Below, in pieces: positions 1-8,541 of a DNA stretch of 64,000 nucleotides. The DNA is taken from contig NZ_CP094533.1 of NCBI RefSeq assembly GCF_022811605.1, forward strand, positions 1,860,001-1,924,000, read 5' to 3'. This stretch comes from Agromyces soli (GTDB lineage: Bacteria; Actinomycetota; Actinomycetes; Actinomycetales; Microbacteriaceae). Each line of letters begins with the position of its first letter. The first letter of the stretch is position 1. The notes under the pieces are model-generated. The model searched no databases. It worked only from the letters and a program-made list of their open reading frames with translations, and was not told the origin of the DNA. The position numbers were made by a program, and so were the translations under genes.

Positions 1-1
1 C

Positions 2-1207
2 CGCGACGCCGCATCCCCTCTCATCGTGGCCGGCGGCGGCGTGCTCTACTCCGACGCGGCCGAGGAGCTGCGCCGCTTCGCCGAGGCCACGGGCATCGCG
101 GTCGCGACGACGCAGGCCGGCGTCGGTGCCCTGCCGTGGGACCACCCGCTCGCCGCGGGCTCGGTCGGCGCGACCGGCACCACGACCGCCAACCGGCTCG
201 CGGCCGAGGCCGACCTGGTGATCGGCATCGGCACGAGGTACAGCGACTTCACCACCGCGTCGCGTTCGGCGTTCCAGCACCCCGGGGTGCGCTTCGTGAA
301 CCTCAACGTCGCGAGCTTCGACGCGATGAAGCACGGCACCGAGCTGCCCCTCGTGGCTGATGCGAGGGCCGGCCTCGCCGCGCTCGGCGCCGAGCTGGCG
401 GGCTACGCCACCTCGTCCGACTACCGCGGCGCGCTCGCCGAGGGCAAGGCGGTCTGGGACGGCGTGGTGGATGCCGCGTTCGCCCCGAGCGGCCGGCCGC
501 GGCCCGCGCAGTCCGAGATCATCGGCGCCGTGCAGGCGGCGAGCGATCCCCGCGACGTCGTCGTCTGCGCCGCCGGCTCGCTGCCGGGCGACCTGCACAA
601 GCTCTGGCGGGTGCGCGACGACCTCGGCTACCACGTCGAGTACGCGTACTCCTGCATGGGCTACGAGATCGCGGGCGGCCTCGGCGTGCGCCGCGGCGCC
701 CCCGACCGCGACGTGATCGTCATGGTCGGCGACGGCTCGTACCTGATGATGCACACGGAGATCGTCACGGCGGTCGCCGAGGGGCTGAAGGTGATCATCG
801 TGCTGATCCAGAACCACGGCTACGCCTCGATCGGCGCGCTCAGCGACACGGTCGGCACCGACCGCTACGGCACGCGGTACCGCTATCAGGATGCCGAGGC
901 GAACGACGTCGACCCGGAGCGCGCGCTGCCCGTCGACCTCGCGGCGAACGCGGCGAGCCTCGGCATCGACGTCGTCCGCATCGAGCCGGGCGCCGACGTC
1001 GTCGCGCAGCTGGGCGAGGCGGTGCGGGCGGCGAAGGCCTCGCCGACTGCGACGCTCATCCACGTCGAGAGCGACCCGCTCGTCCCCGCGCCCGACGGCG
1101 GCGGCTGGTGGGACGTACCCGTCGCGGCCGTCTCGGAGCTGTCGAGCACGCAGCGCGCGCGGGCGGCGTACGAGGCGGCCCGCGAGGCGCAGCGCCCGCT
1201 CGTCTGA
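2..1207 (+). CDS. iolD: 3D-(3,5/4)-trihydroxycyclohexane-1,2-dione hydrolase IolD (5' part outside window)
   Basis: Thiamine-diphosphate enzyme of myo-inositol breakdown that opens the six-carbon ring of trihydroxycyclohexanedione to 5-deoxyglucuronate. The reading frame is already open at base 2, so the N-terminal pyrimidine-binding domain lies to the left and about 402 codons remain. The visible part has the central domain (TQAGVGALPWDHP near residue 40, GATGTT near 57) and the C-terminal ThDP/Mg site GDGSYLMMHTEIV followed about 25 residues later by the Asn of IQNHGYASI, as in IolD. The stop is 53 bases before the next start, in the same orientation, so it leads the inositol-related operon. 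Family identity is clear; the missing start prevents a length check. Confidence 0.93.
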   Translation, partial: RDAASPLIVAGGGVLYSDAAEELRRFAEATGIAVATTQAGVGALPWDHPLAAGSVGATGTTTANRLAAEADLVIGIGTRYSDFTTASRSAFQHPGVRFVNLNVASFDAMKHGTELPLVADARAGLAALGAELAGYATSSDYRGALAEGKAVWDGVVDAAFAPSGRPRPAQSEIIGAVQAASDPRDVVVCAAGSLPGDLHKLWRVRDDLGYHVEYAYSCMGYEIAGGLGVRRGAPDRDVIVMVGDGSYLMMHTEIVTAVAEGLKVIIVLIQNHGYASIGALSDTVGTDRYGTRYRYQDAEANDVDPERALPVDLAANAASLGIDVVRIEPGADVVAQLGEAVRAAKASPTATLIHVESDPLVPAPDGGGWWDVPVAAVSELSSTQRARAAYEAAREAQRPLV

Positions 1208-1260
1208 GCCCGCGCGACCGAATCATCGGGGCGCCCGGCGCCCCACTCGAGAGGAGAACC

Positions 1261-2058
1261 ATGTCCACCGTCCCCGTGACCCGGGTGCTGGCCGACGCTG
1301 AGGCCGTCGCCGACTTCGTCGCCGAGCGCATCGCCGACGGCATCGAGCGCGCCCGCGAGGCCGGCGCCGACTACGTGCTCGGCTGCCCGAGCGGCCGCAC
1401 GCCGCTGCCGACGTACCGGGCGCTCACGCGCCTCGTCCGGGAGCGCGGGCTCGCCATCTCGCACGTGCGCATCGCCCTGATGGACGACTACGTGGTCGAG
1501 ACCGAGTCGGGCTTCCGCAACGTCGACCTCGAGGCGCACAACAGCTGCCGCCGCTTCGTCCGCGACGAGGTGGTGGGCCCGCTGAATGCGGCGGCCGCCG
1601 ACGAGGGCATGGCGGAGGACCGGCTGCTCCAGCCGGATCCGGCGAACCCCGAGGCGTACGACGAACTGCTCCGCGAGGCGGGCGGCATCGACTGCTTCCT
1701 GCTCGCGAGCGGCGCCGGCGACGGGCACGTCGCGTTCAACCCGCCCGGTTCGGCCCGCGACAGCGGCAGCCGGATCGTGCGGCTGGCCGAGCAGACCCGC
1801 ATCGACAACCTGGGCACCTTCCCGGAGTTCGGCTCGCTCGACGCGGTGCCGAGTCACGGGCTCACGGTCGGCATCGGCACGATCGCCGAGCTCTCCCGCA
1901 GCGCCGTCATGATCATCACGACGGCGGAGAAGCGCGAGGCGTTCGAGCGCATCTCGACCGCTGCGGCGTACGACCCGGAGTGGCCCGCGACCGTCGTCGC
2001 GGAGTGCGCCGACGCGCTCGTCGTCGCGGATCGCGCCGCCGCCGGCGTGCGCGAGTAG
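1261..2058 (+). CDS. NagB-like sugar-phosphate isomerase/deaminase
   Basis: A 265-residue protein of the glucosamine-6-phosphate deaminase / 6-phosphogluconolactonase fold. ATG at 1261 follows a GAGAGGAGAACC ribosome site. Family marks: phosphate loop GCPSGRTPLPTYRAL (near residue 41), MDDYV (the usual LDEY, catalytic Asp) and GAGDGHVAFN (Asp and His of the Asp-His-Glu triad). The normal FNEPGS reads FNPPGS, so the Glu matching E. coli NagB Glu148 is a proline. That suggests altered chemistry or another substrate. It sits between iolD and the PHP hydrolase; with the ROK kinase downstream it could process an amino sugar released from an inositol glycoside. Fold certain, substrate inferred. Confidence 0.8.
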   Translation: MSTVPVTRVLADAEAVADFVAERIADGIERAREAGADYVLGCPSGRTPLPTYRALTRLVRERGLAISHVRIALMDDYVVETESGFRNVDLEAHNSCRRFVRDEVVGPLNAAAADEGMAEDRLLQPDPANPEAYDELLREAGGIDCFLLASGAGDGHVAFNPPGSARDSGSRIVRLAEQTRIDNLGTFPEFGSLDAVPSHGLTVGIGTIAELSRSAVMIITTAEKREAFERISTAAAYDPEWPATVVAECADALVVADRAAAGVRE

Positions 2059-2090
2059 GCGGCTCGCCACCCCATTCGATGACTTTGTAT

Positions 2091-2126
2091 TGTCAAATTG
2101 ACATTCTGACATCGCTGGTCGAGGAT
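2091..2126 (+). promoter_or_regulatory. Promoter with overlapping palindrome before the PHP/ABC operon
   Basis: -35 TTGACA (2098-2103), 17-base spacer, -10 GAGGAT (2121-2126); expected start of transcription near 2133, 35 bases before the ATG at 2168. The -35 is half of an inverted repeat TGTCAA-A-TTGACA (2091-2103), and a third half-site TGACA follows at 2107-2111, each spaced by 8 bases. AT-rich against its surroundings. A repressor bound here would block the -35; the GntR/HutC protein at 10715-11488 is the obvious candidate. Confidence 0.65.
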
Positions 2127-2167
2127 GGGACTGCGCTCGCGCACCTCCCCCGATTCAAGGACGCATC

Positions 2168-3652
2168 ATGACCGCACCCTCTGCCGATCGAACCGGCACC
2201 GTGCTGCTCGACGTCGCCGACGTGCTGCGGCAGCCGTTGCCCGGCGAATACCTCGATCGCGTCGTCGAGGTGCCCGCGGGCACGGGCGAGCTGCGGGTCG
2301 AGCTCGACTACGACAAGGTCACCGACCGCTTCCAGCTCTACGCCGCGCTCATCGACCCGGACGGCGTCTTCCGGGGGCACGTGCAGTGCCCCGGCGGCCC
2401 GGGCCCGCGCGAGCTGCGCTTCGCCGTCGGCGAGCGGCACGCGAGCCCCGGCGCGATCGCCGGGCCGATCCCGGCCGGGGCCTGGACCCTCAGGATCGAT
2501 CTCGACCGCTTCCGCGAGAACGGCCCCTACGCGCTGCGGCTCATCGCGGTGCCGGGGGAGCCGGACGCTCCGGCGCCCGACGCCGAGGGGCGCCCCGAGG
2601 CATCCGCGGCCCCGGCGTCAGCCGTCCCGGGGTCCGGGGCCGAGCCCGCGAGCGGCCCGGCCTGGCTCCGCGGCGAGCTGCACTGCCACTCGGTGCACAG
2701 CGACGGGCGCGACGGGGTCGACGCCATCGTCGCCGAGGCGCGCCACCGCGGCTTCGACTTCCTCGCGCTCAGCGACCACTTCACCTGGAGCCACTGGGGG
2801 CCGCTCGCCGAGGCCGCGACCGCGGCCGGCGGGCCCATCGTGCTGCCCTCGATCGAGGTCACCACGCACCGCGGCCACGGCAACGCCCACGGCCTGCGCG
2901 AGTGGGTCGACGTGTACGTCGACGGGCCCGAGCGGGGCGCGGGCGAGCTCGTCCGCGAGGTCCACGCGCAGGGCGGGCTGTTCGGCGTCAACCACCCCTT
3001 CAGCGGCCAGCAGGCCTGGCGGCGCGCCGACGTGCCGTGGGCCGAGGTCGACCTGCTCGAGGTCGTGAACCAGGGGCAGGACGCGAACAACGACGCCGCC
3101 ATCGGCCTCTGGGACCGGCTGCTCGCCGAGGGTCACGACATCGCCCCCGTCGCCGGCACCGACTGCCACGAGCTCGGCGACCCCGCCCAGCGCCTCGGCC
3201 AGGTGGTCACCGCGGTGCGGGTCGCCGAGCGCAGCGCCGAGGGGCTGCTCGACGGACTCCGCCGCGCCGCCACCGTCGTGACCCGCGGCGCGGAGCTCGA
3301 GCTGCGGCTGCGCAGCGAGGGCCGCGAGGCCGGCCTCGGCGAGCACCTCGAACTCGGGGCGGGCCCCGTCGAGCTCGAGATCGACTTCCGCATCGACGTG
3401 CCCTGCGCCCTGTTCGTGCTGCGCGACGGGCTGATGTGGTTCCAGGGCGACGTCGAGCCCGACGAGTCGCGGCTCGTCGTCCTCGACGAGGAGCCCGTCG
3501 CCGCGGCGTACCGCGTCGAGCTGCACCGCCGCTCCGACGACCCCCGGCACTGGGCCTCCGCCTGGCGCTCGCACGAGTCCTTCGAAGCCCTCACGAGCTT
3601 CGTCCGCACTGTCCATCGCACCACCAGTCACACGCACGAAGGAGAATCATGA
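2168..3652 (+). CDS. PHP-domain metallohydrolase (CehA/McbA type)
   Basis: A 494-residue protein. An N-terminal beta-rich region (residues 1-150) is followed by an Ala/Pro/Glu linker and a PHP domain starting near residue 170: GELHCHSVHSDG (metal-binding His-x-His), LALSDHFTWS, ITTHRGHG-like VTTHRGHGNAHG, GVNHPFS and GTDCHELGD, the last giving the final Asp and His ligands. PHP enzymes of this group hydrolyse phosphate esters or related bonds. ATG follows AAGGACGCATC. No signal peptide is visible, so it appears cytoplasmic. Its stop overlaps the ATG of the solute-binding lipoprotein (ATGA), so uptake and hydrolysis are translationally coupled; a phosphorylated or phosphodiester substrate is a reasonable inference. 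Confidence 0.85.
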   Translation: MTAPSADRTGTVLLDVADVLRQPLPGEYLDRVVEVPAGTGELRVELDYDKVTDRFQLYAALIDPDGVFRGHVQCPGGPGPRELRFAVGERHASPGAIAGPIPAGAWTLRIDLDRFRENGPYALRLIAVPGEPDAPAPDAEGRPEASAAPASAVPGSGAEPASGPAWLRGELHCHSVHSDGRDGVDAIVAEARHRGFDFLALSDHFTWSHWGPLAEAATAAGGPIVLPSIEVTTHRGHGNAHGLREWVDVYVDGPERGAGELVREVHAQGGLFGVNHPFSGQQAWRRADVPWAEVDLLEVVNQGQDANNDAAIGLWDRLLAEGHDIAPVAGTDCHELGDPAQRLGQVVTAVRVAERSAEGLLDGLRRAATVVTRGAELELRLRSEGREAGLGEHLELGAGPVELEIDFRIDVPCALFVLRDGLMWFQGDVEPDESRLVVLDEEPVAAAYRVELHRRSDDPRHWASAWRSHESFEALTSFVRTVHRTTSHTHEGES

Positions 3653-4686
3653 AGCACGGCAGGAAGTTCGCCGCGGTCGGCATCGCCGCCGTCTCGGCGT
3701 CGCTCGTCCTCAGCGGCTGCAGCGCCATCGTCGGCGGCCAGCCCGCGGGCGGCGACGACTCGGCCGAGTCCGGCACCGTCGTCGTCTACGCGGCGCACGG
3801 CCCCGAGGTGACCGACCCGATCATCGCCGCGTTCGAGAAGGCGTACCCCGACATCTCGGTCTCGCTCACCGCGAGCCCCGGCACGGGCGAGCTCATCAGC
3901 CGCGTCGAGAGCGAGATGAAGAACCCGCTCGGCGACGTCGCCTGGGGCGGCTCGAGCGAGAACTACGCGGCCGCGTCCGACGGCGCCTTCGCCACGGTCG
4001 AGCTGGAGAACGACGAAGCCACCGTCGTCACCGACCCCGAGCACAAGTGGCACGCCACCGACGCGCTCTTCCAGGCCATCGCGGTGAACACCGAGCGCGT
4101 CACCGACGCGTCGAGCTACCCGCAGAGCTTCGAGGACCTGGCCGACCCGAAGTGGCGCGAGGCGGGCCAGATCGCGTTCGCGAACCCGCGCTCGTCTGGC
4201 ACCTCCTACTCGCTGCTCGCGGCCATGGTGACCGCGCACGACTGGGACTTCCTCGACGGCTTCCTGCCGAACGCGAAGGTCGTCGACGGCAGCTCGCAGA
4301 TGTTCGACGGCGTGCGCACCGGCGAGTACGCGCTCGGCTTCATCAACGAGGACCTCGGCGCGACCTGGGTCGCCGAGGGCGCCCCGCTCGAGCTCGTCTA
4401 CCCGAGCGACGTCGTGTCGAACCAGATCGGCGTCGCCGCCGTGATCGAGGGCGCGAAGCACCCGAAGGCCGCCGAGACCTTCGTGAACTACCTCATGTCG
4501 AAGGAGGCGCAGCAGCTCATGGTCGACGAGGTCGGCCGCCGCTCCGCGCGCACCGACGTCGCCCCGCCCGCCGGGCTGCCGGCCGCCGACGAGCTGAAGC
4601 TCGCCGCTCCGGACCCCGCGGTCTTCGCGACGGACAAGGACGCCGTGCTCACCCGCTTCGACGAGAAGCTCGCGAGCGCCAAGTAA
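3649..4686 (+). CDS. ABC importer substrate-binding lipoprotein (AfuA/FbpA-type)
   Basis: A 345-residue lipoprotein: MKHGRK n-region, hydrophobic stretch and lipobox LSGC with Cys24, so it is anchored outside the membrane. The mature part begins GTVVVYAAHGPEVTDPII, typical of the iron(III)/sugar-phosphate group of family 1 binding proteins, with ANPRSSGTSY in the hinge region and VNYLMSKEAQ near the C-terminus. Members once called ferric binding proteins include AfuA, which binds hexose phosphates. The start is shared with the PHP gene stop (ATGA) after GAAGGAGAATC. Permease and ATPase follow. The setting argues for a phosphorylated polyol or sugar rather than iron. Confidence 0.88.
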   Translation: MKHGRKFAAVGIAAVSASLVLSGCSAIVGGQPAGGDDSAESGTVVVYAAHGPEVTDPIIAAFEKAYPDISVSLTASPGTGELISRVESEMKNPLGDVAWGGSSENYAAASDGAFATVELENDEATVVTDPEHKWHATDALFQAIAVNTERVTDASSYPQSFEDLADPKWREAGQIAFANPRSSGTSYSLLAAMVTAHDWDFLDGFLPNAKVVDGSSQMFDGVRTGEYALGFINEDLGATWVAEGAPLELVYPSDVVSNQIGVAAVIEGAKHPKAAETFVNYLMSKEAQQLMVDEVGRRSARTDVAPPAGLPAADELKLAAPDPAVFATDKDAVLTRFDEKLASAK

Positions 4687-4743
4687 TCCATCCCCGAGGC
4701 CGGGTCGACGCGACGCGTCGGCCCGGCCGGAAACGGTGCCAAC

Positions 4744-6477
4744 ATGCCTAGCAACGACCTGCGGGAGCGCGTCGAACCGCTCGAGGAGACGCTCGCGCCG
4801 CCCGCACCCGTCCCCGTCAAGCGCCGCGCGAGCCGTCGCCCCGGCGTCTGGCTCCTCGTCGCGCTCGGGCTGCTCCTGCTGCTCGCCTCGACGATCGTGC
4901 TCCCGCAGCTGCGGCTCGTCGGCGAGGCGTTCACGGACGACGGCGGCTTCTCGTTCGCGAACTTCATCGAGTTCTTCACGACGCCGAGGTTCCAGGAAGC
5001 CATCCTGAACTCCCTCGTCGTCGCGGTCGTCGCGGGCGTGCTCGCCTGCGCCGTCGCGGTGCCGGCCGCCTACGTGCTCGCGCAGTTCGACCTGCCGGGG
5101 CGCAACGGCTTCCTCACGCTCGCCACGATGGCGACGGTGTCGCCGCCGTTCCTCGGCGCCTACGCGTGGGTGCTGCTGCTCGGGCGCGGCGGCATCCTCA
5201 CCACCCAGCTGCGGGCGTGGGGCATCGAGCTGCCGTTCGACACCATCATCGGCCCCGGCGGCATCGTCTGGGTGACCGTCTGGGCGACCCAGGCCCTCGT
5301 GTTCCTGCTCGCCTACGACGCGTTCCGGGCGATCGACCCGAGCCTCGACGAGGCCTCCTCGAGCGTCGGTGCCGGCCCCTGGCGCACCCGCCTGCGGATC
5401 GTGCTGCCGATGGCGGTGCCGGCCCTCGTCACGGGCTTCTACATGTCGAGCATGAAGATCTTCACCGACTTCGGCACGCCGCTCATCATCGGCGGCGGCA
5501 CCCCCATGCTGCCCACGGCCGTGTACTACGAGTTCCTCTCCGAGGTCTCGACGAACCCGGCCATCGCCTCGGCCGGCAGCCTCGTCATGCTCGGCGTCGC
5601 GTGCATCGCCCTCGCCCTGCAGCAGTGGGCGCTGCGCCGCCGCACCTACGCCTCGGTGTCGAGCCGGCGCCGTCCGCTGCAGCCGGTCCGCGGCGTGAAG
5701 AAGGGCCTCATGATCGCCTACCTGGGCGTCGTCTTCGGCCTCTCCTTCGTGCCGCACCTCGTCGTGGTCGGCACGAGCCTGCTCACCTGGAAGGCGGGCA
5801 TCCTGAAGTGGATCCCCACCTTCGACAACTACGTGCGGCTCTTCGACGAGAACCTCGAGGTCATCCTGATGAGCCTGCTCCTCGCGGGCATCGCCTGCGT
5901 GCTGTGCGTCATCGTCGCCGTGCTCGTCGCGTACCTCACCGTGCGCCGCCGTTACTCGGTCATCAGCCCCGCGCTGAACGTCATCACGATGGTGCCGTAC
6001 ATCATCCCGGGCACCGTGCTCGCGATCGGCCTCATCCTCGCCTTCGGCAGCGGACCGCTGATCCTCACCGGCACGGCGACGATCCTCGTGCTGGCGTACT
6101 TCATCCGCCGCATCCCCTACGTCACGAAGTCGATCGAGGCCGCACTCACGCAGGTGCACCCGGCCCTCGAGGAGGCGGCCATGAGCGTCGGCGCGAAGCC
6201 GATGCGCGCCTTCCGGCAGATCACCGTGCCGCTCGTGCGGCCCGCGATCGTGTCCGGCGGCACCGTCGGCTTCCTGCAGATGGTCACCGAGCTGAGCGCC
6301 ACGGTGATGCTGTACTCGGTGCCGTTCATCACGATGACCGTCGTCATCTTCACGAACGCGATGCAGCCGGCGAGCCCCTTCGGCGTCGCCTCCGCGATGA
6401 CCGTCGTGCTGATGCTGGCCGTCTACATCCCGCTGTACTTCGTGCGGCGCAAGTTCGCCTCGGTCACGAGCGTCTAG
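4744..6477 (+). CDS. ABC importer permease, two fused membrane domains
   Basis: A 577-residue inner-membrane protein with about 12 hydrophobic segments and two BPD_transp_1 units in tandem, the FbpB/AfuB layout. Each half carries an EAA loop that docks the ATPase: EASSSVGAGPWRTRLRIVLP (residues about 205-224) and EAAMSVGAKPMRAFRQITVP (about 478-497). The first 30 residues are polar and cytoplasmic. ATG at 4744 lies 57 bases after the binding-protein stop, with no strong ribosome site. It forms the translocation path for the substrate delivered by the lipoprotein encoded at 3649. Confidence 0.93.
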   Translation: MPSNDLRERVEPLEETLAPPAPVPVKRRASRRPGVWLLVALGLLLLLASTIVLPQLRLVGEAFTDDGGFSFANFIEFFTTPRFQEAILNSLVVAVVAGVLACAVAVPAAYVLAQFDLPGRNGFLTLATMATVSPPFLGAYAWVLLLGRGGILTTQLRAWGIELPFDTIIGPGGIVWVTVWATQALVFLLAYDAFRAIDPSLDEASSSVGAGPWRTRLRIVLPMAVPALVTGFYMSSMKIFTDFGTPLIIGGGTPMLPTAVYYEFLSEVSTNPAIASAGSLVMLGVACIALALQQWALRRRTYASVSSRRRPLQPVRGVKKGLMIAYLGVVFGLSFVPHLVVVGTSLLTWKAGILKWIPTFDNYVRLFDENLEVILMSLLLAGIACVLCVIVAVLVAYLTVRRRYSVISPALNVITMVPYIIPGTVLAIGLILAFGSGPLILTGTATILVLAYFIRRIPYVTKSIEAALTQVHPALEEAAMSVGAKPMRAFRQITVPLVRPAIVSGGTVGFLQMVTELSATVMLYSVPFITMTVVIFTNAMQPASPFGVASAMTVVLMLAVYIPLYFVRRKFASVTSV

Positions 6478-6493
6478 AGAAAGCGAGAGAGCA

Positions 6494-7621
6494 ATGGAAC
6501 GTGGCAACGGAGTCGCCGTCGGCGTCGAGGCCATCAGCAAGGAGTTCCCGGGGCACGTCGCGCTGAAGGGCGTCGACCTCGAGATCGAGGCCCGCTCGTT
6601 CACCACGCTGCTGGGGCCCTCGGGCTGCGGCAAGACGACGCTGCTGCGCATCCTCGCGGGCTTCGAGACCGCGACGAGCGGCCGGGTCACCTTCGACGGG
6701 CGCGACATCGCGCGGATGCCGTCGTGGAAGCGCAACATCGGCTTCGTCTTCCAGAACTACGCGCTCTGGCCGCACATGAGCATCCGCGACAACATCGCCT
6801 ACGGGCTGAAGCTGCGCAAGCTCGGCAAGGAGCAGATCGCGGAGCGGGTGACCGAGTCGCTGCGGATGGTCGGCCTCGACGGGCGCGCCGAGGCGTTCCC
6901 CGGCCAGCTGTCCGGCGGGCAGCAGCAGCGCGTCGCCATCGCCCGCGCCCTCGCGCTCCGGCCGAACGTGCTGCTCCTCGACGAGCCGCTGTCGAACCTC
7001 GACGCGAAGATGCGCATCGGCATGCGCCAGGAGCTGCTGCGCCTGCAGCGCGAGGTCGGCATCACGGCGGTCTACGTGACGCACGACCAGGAGGAGGCGC
7101 TCGAGATGAGCGACCAGGTCGCGGTCATGCACGACGGCCGGATCGACCAGGTCGGCTCGCCGCAGGCGATCTACGAGACGCCGGAGACGGCGTTCGTCGC
7201 CTCCTTCATCGGCCACGTGACGCTCCTCGGCGGCGTGAGCGACGGCGCGGGCGGGTTCCGCTCCGACCTGCCGATCGCGGGTGCGCTGCCCGCGTTCGAC
7301 GGCGCGCTGCCCACCGGCCGGGCGCAGCTCGTGCTGCGGCCGGAGGACCTCGACCTCGTCGACGACGTCGAGCACGCGCACCTCCGCGGCACCCTGGTGC
7401 GCTCGAGCTACCACGGTCGCGGCTACCGATCGGCGCTGCGACTGGCCGACGGCACGCTGTGCGAGGTCGACCACCGCCGTCCGGTGGCGGCCGCGCCGGG
7501 GGAGGAGGCCGGCATCCGCGTGGGCGCCGCAGCCCTCGTCCCCGAGTCCGACGACTACTATCGCGAGGCGGCGCCCGAGGCCGAGTCGGCCGACGACCTC
7601 GTCGCGGCCCCGGCCGCGTGA
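6494..7621 (+). CDS. ABC importer ATP-binding protein with TOBE domain
   Basis: A 375-residue ATPase. Walker A GPSGCGKTT (near residue 38), Q-loop FQNYALWPHM, signature LSGGQQQRVAIARAL, Walker B VLLLDEPLSNLD, D-loop and the switch His in YVTHDQEEAL are all intact. The C-terminal 130 residues form the TOBE-type regulatory domain of FbpC/PotA/MalK-like proteins. It starts 16 bases after the permease stop behind AAGCGAGAGAGCA. Together with the two preceding genes it completes a type I importer. Confidence 0.94.
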   Translation: MERGNGVAVGVEAISKEFPGHVALKGVDLEIEARSFTTLLGPSGCGKTTLLRILAGFETATSGRVTFDGRDIARMPSWKRNIGFVFQNYALWPHMSIRDNIAYGLKLRKLGKEQIAERVTESLRMVGLDGRAEAFPGQLSGGQQQRVAIARALALRPNVLLLDEPLSNLDAKMRIGMRQELLRLQREVGITAVYVTHDQEEALEMSDQVAVMHDGRIDQVGSPQAIYETPETAFVASFIGHVTLLGGVSDGAGGFRSDLPIAGALPAFDGALPTGRAQLVLRPEDLDLVDDVEHAHLRGTLVRSSYHGRGYRSALRLADGTLCEVDHRRPVAAAPGEEAGIRVGAAALVPESDDYYREAAPEAESADDLVAAPAA

Positions 7622-7647
7622 ACGACCGCACGAAGAAGGAGCAGCAG

Positions 7648-8541
7648 ATGCGCATCGGTTCGGCCCCCGTCAGCTTCGGCATCCACGGCGGGGCGGATGT
7701 CTCCAAGCTCGCCGCGACCCCGCGCGAGCTCGTCGCGGCGATGGCCGCCGCCGGGTACACCGGTTCCGAGCTCGGCCCGCCCGGCTTCTTCGGCAGCCCC
7801 GAGGAGACCGCGACCCTGTTCGCGGACCACGGCCTCGCCGTGCTCGGCGCCTACGTCCCGCTGCACCTCAGCCAGCCGGACGAGGTCATGGCGGCCGACC
7901 TGGAGGGCATGCGCCGCACGCTCGAGGAGCTCGCCGCGGCAGGCGGCGACGGGCTCGCCATCCTCGCCGACGAGGGCGACGAGGCGATCATCGCGCACCC
8001 GTTCCGCCCGAACGCCGAGCGCGGCCTCGACGCCGCGCAGTGGGACCTCGCGCTCGAGCGGCTCGCCGCGGCGGAGGAGCTGGCGCGCCAGGCCGGCCTG
8101 CGCACGAGCTTCCACCCGCACTTCGGCACCTACGTCGAGCAGGCGCCCGAGATCGACGTGCTGCTGCAGCGCACCGGCATCGGCCTCTGCCTCGACACCG
8201 GCCACTTCGTGCTCGGCGGCGCCGACCCGGTCGCCTACCTGCGCGAGTGGGGGCACCGGGTGAACCACGTGCACGTGAAGGACGTCCGTCCCGCCGTGCT
8301 CGAGGCCGCGAAGGCCTCGGGGAACGAGCGCATCGACGACTGGTGGGACGAGGTCTCCGTGCCGCTCGGCACCGGCGACGGCCCGCTCGAGGAGTTCCTC
8401 GCCCAGATCCGCCGCAGCGACTACGACGGCTGGCTCGTCGTCGAGCAGGACGGTGCGCCCGCGACCGCCGAGACCTGGGACCGCATCGTCGGCGACCAGC
8501 GGCACAACCACGACTGGATCGCCGAGCGGCTCGGCCGATGA
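7648..8541 (+). CDS. Sugar-phosphate isomerase/epimerase, IolE-like TIM barrel
   Basis: A 297-residue protein of the xylose-isomerase-like TIM-barrel family (IolE/IolH/IolI, AP endonuclease 2 fold). It opens with MRIGSAPVSFG and keeps metal-site residues in SFHPHFGTYVE, LCLDTGHFVLGG and NHVHVKDV, plus the late Glu in WLVVEQD. Length and sequence suit 2-keto-myo-inositol dehydratase (IolE), which would make the substrate of IolD, but isomerases in this family look alike. ATG follows GAAGGAGCAGCAG, 26 bases after the ATPase stop; its own stop overlaps the kinase start by ATGA. Confidence 0.85.
   Translation: MRIGSAPVSFGIHGGADVSKLAATPRELVAAMAAAGYTGSELGPPGFFGSPEETATLFADHGLAVLGAYVPLHLSQPDEVMAADLEGMRRTLEELAAAGGDGLAILADEGDEAIIAHPFRPNAERGLDAAQWDLALERLAAAEELARQAGLRTSFHPHFGTYVEQAPEIDVLLQRTGIGLCLDTGHFVLGGADPVAYLREWGHRVNHVHVKDVRPAVLEAAKASGNERIDDWWDEVSVPLGTGDGPLEEFLAQIRRSDYDGWLVVEQDGAPATAETWDRIVGDQRHNHDWIAERLGR

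Noticed and set aside
3628-6738. Long leftward open frame (about 1036 codons) opposite the ABC importer genes
   Set aside because: Antisense to well-conserved ABC proteins; its composition is Arg/Asp/His/Val-rich nonsense produced by GC-biased third positions.
3649-7621. Ferric iron importer
   Set aside because: The family is similar to FbpABC, but there are no siderophore or iron-regulated features and the operon is catabolic; left as AfuABC-type with sugar-phosphate-like substrate inferred.
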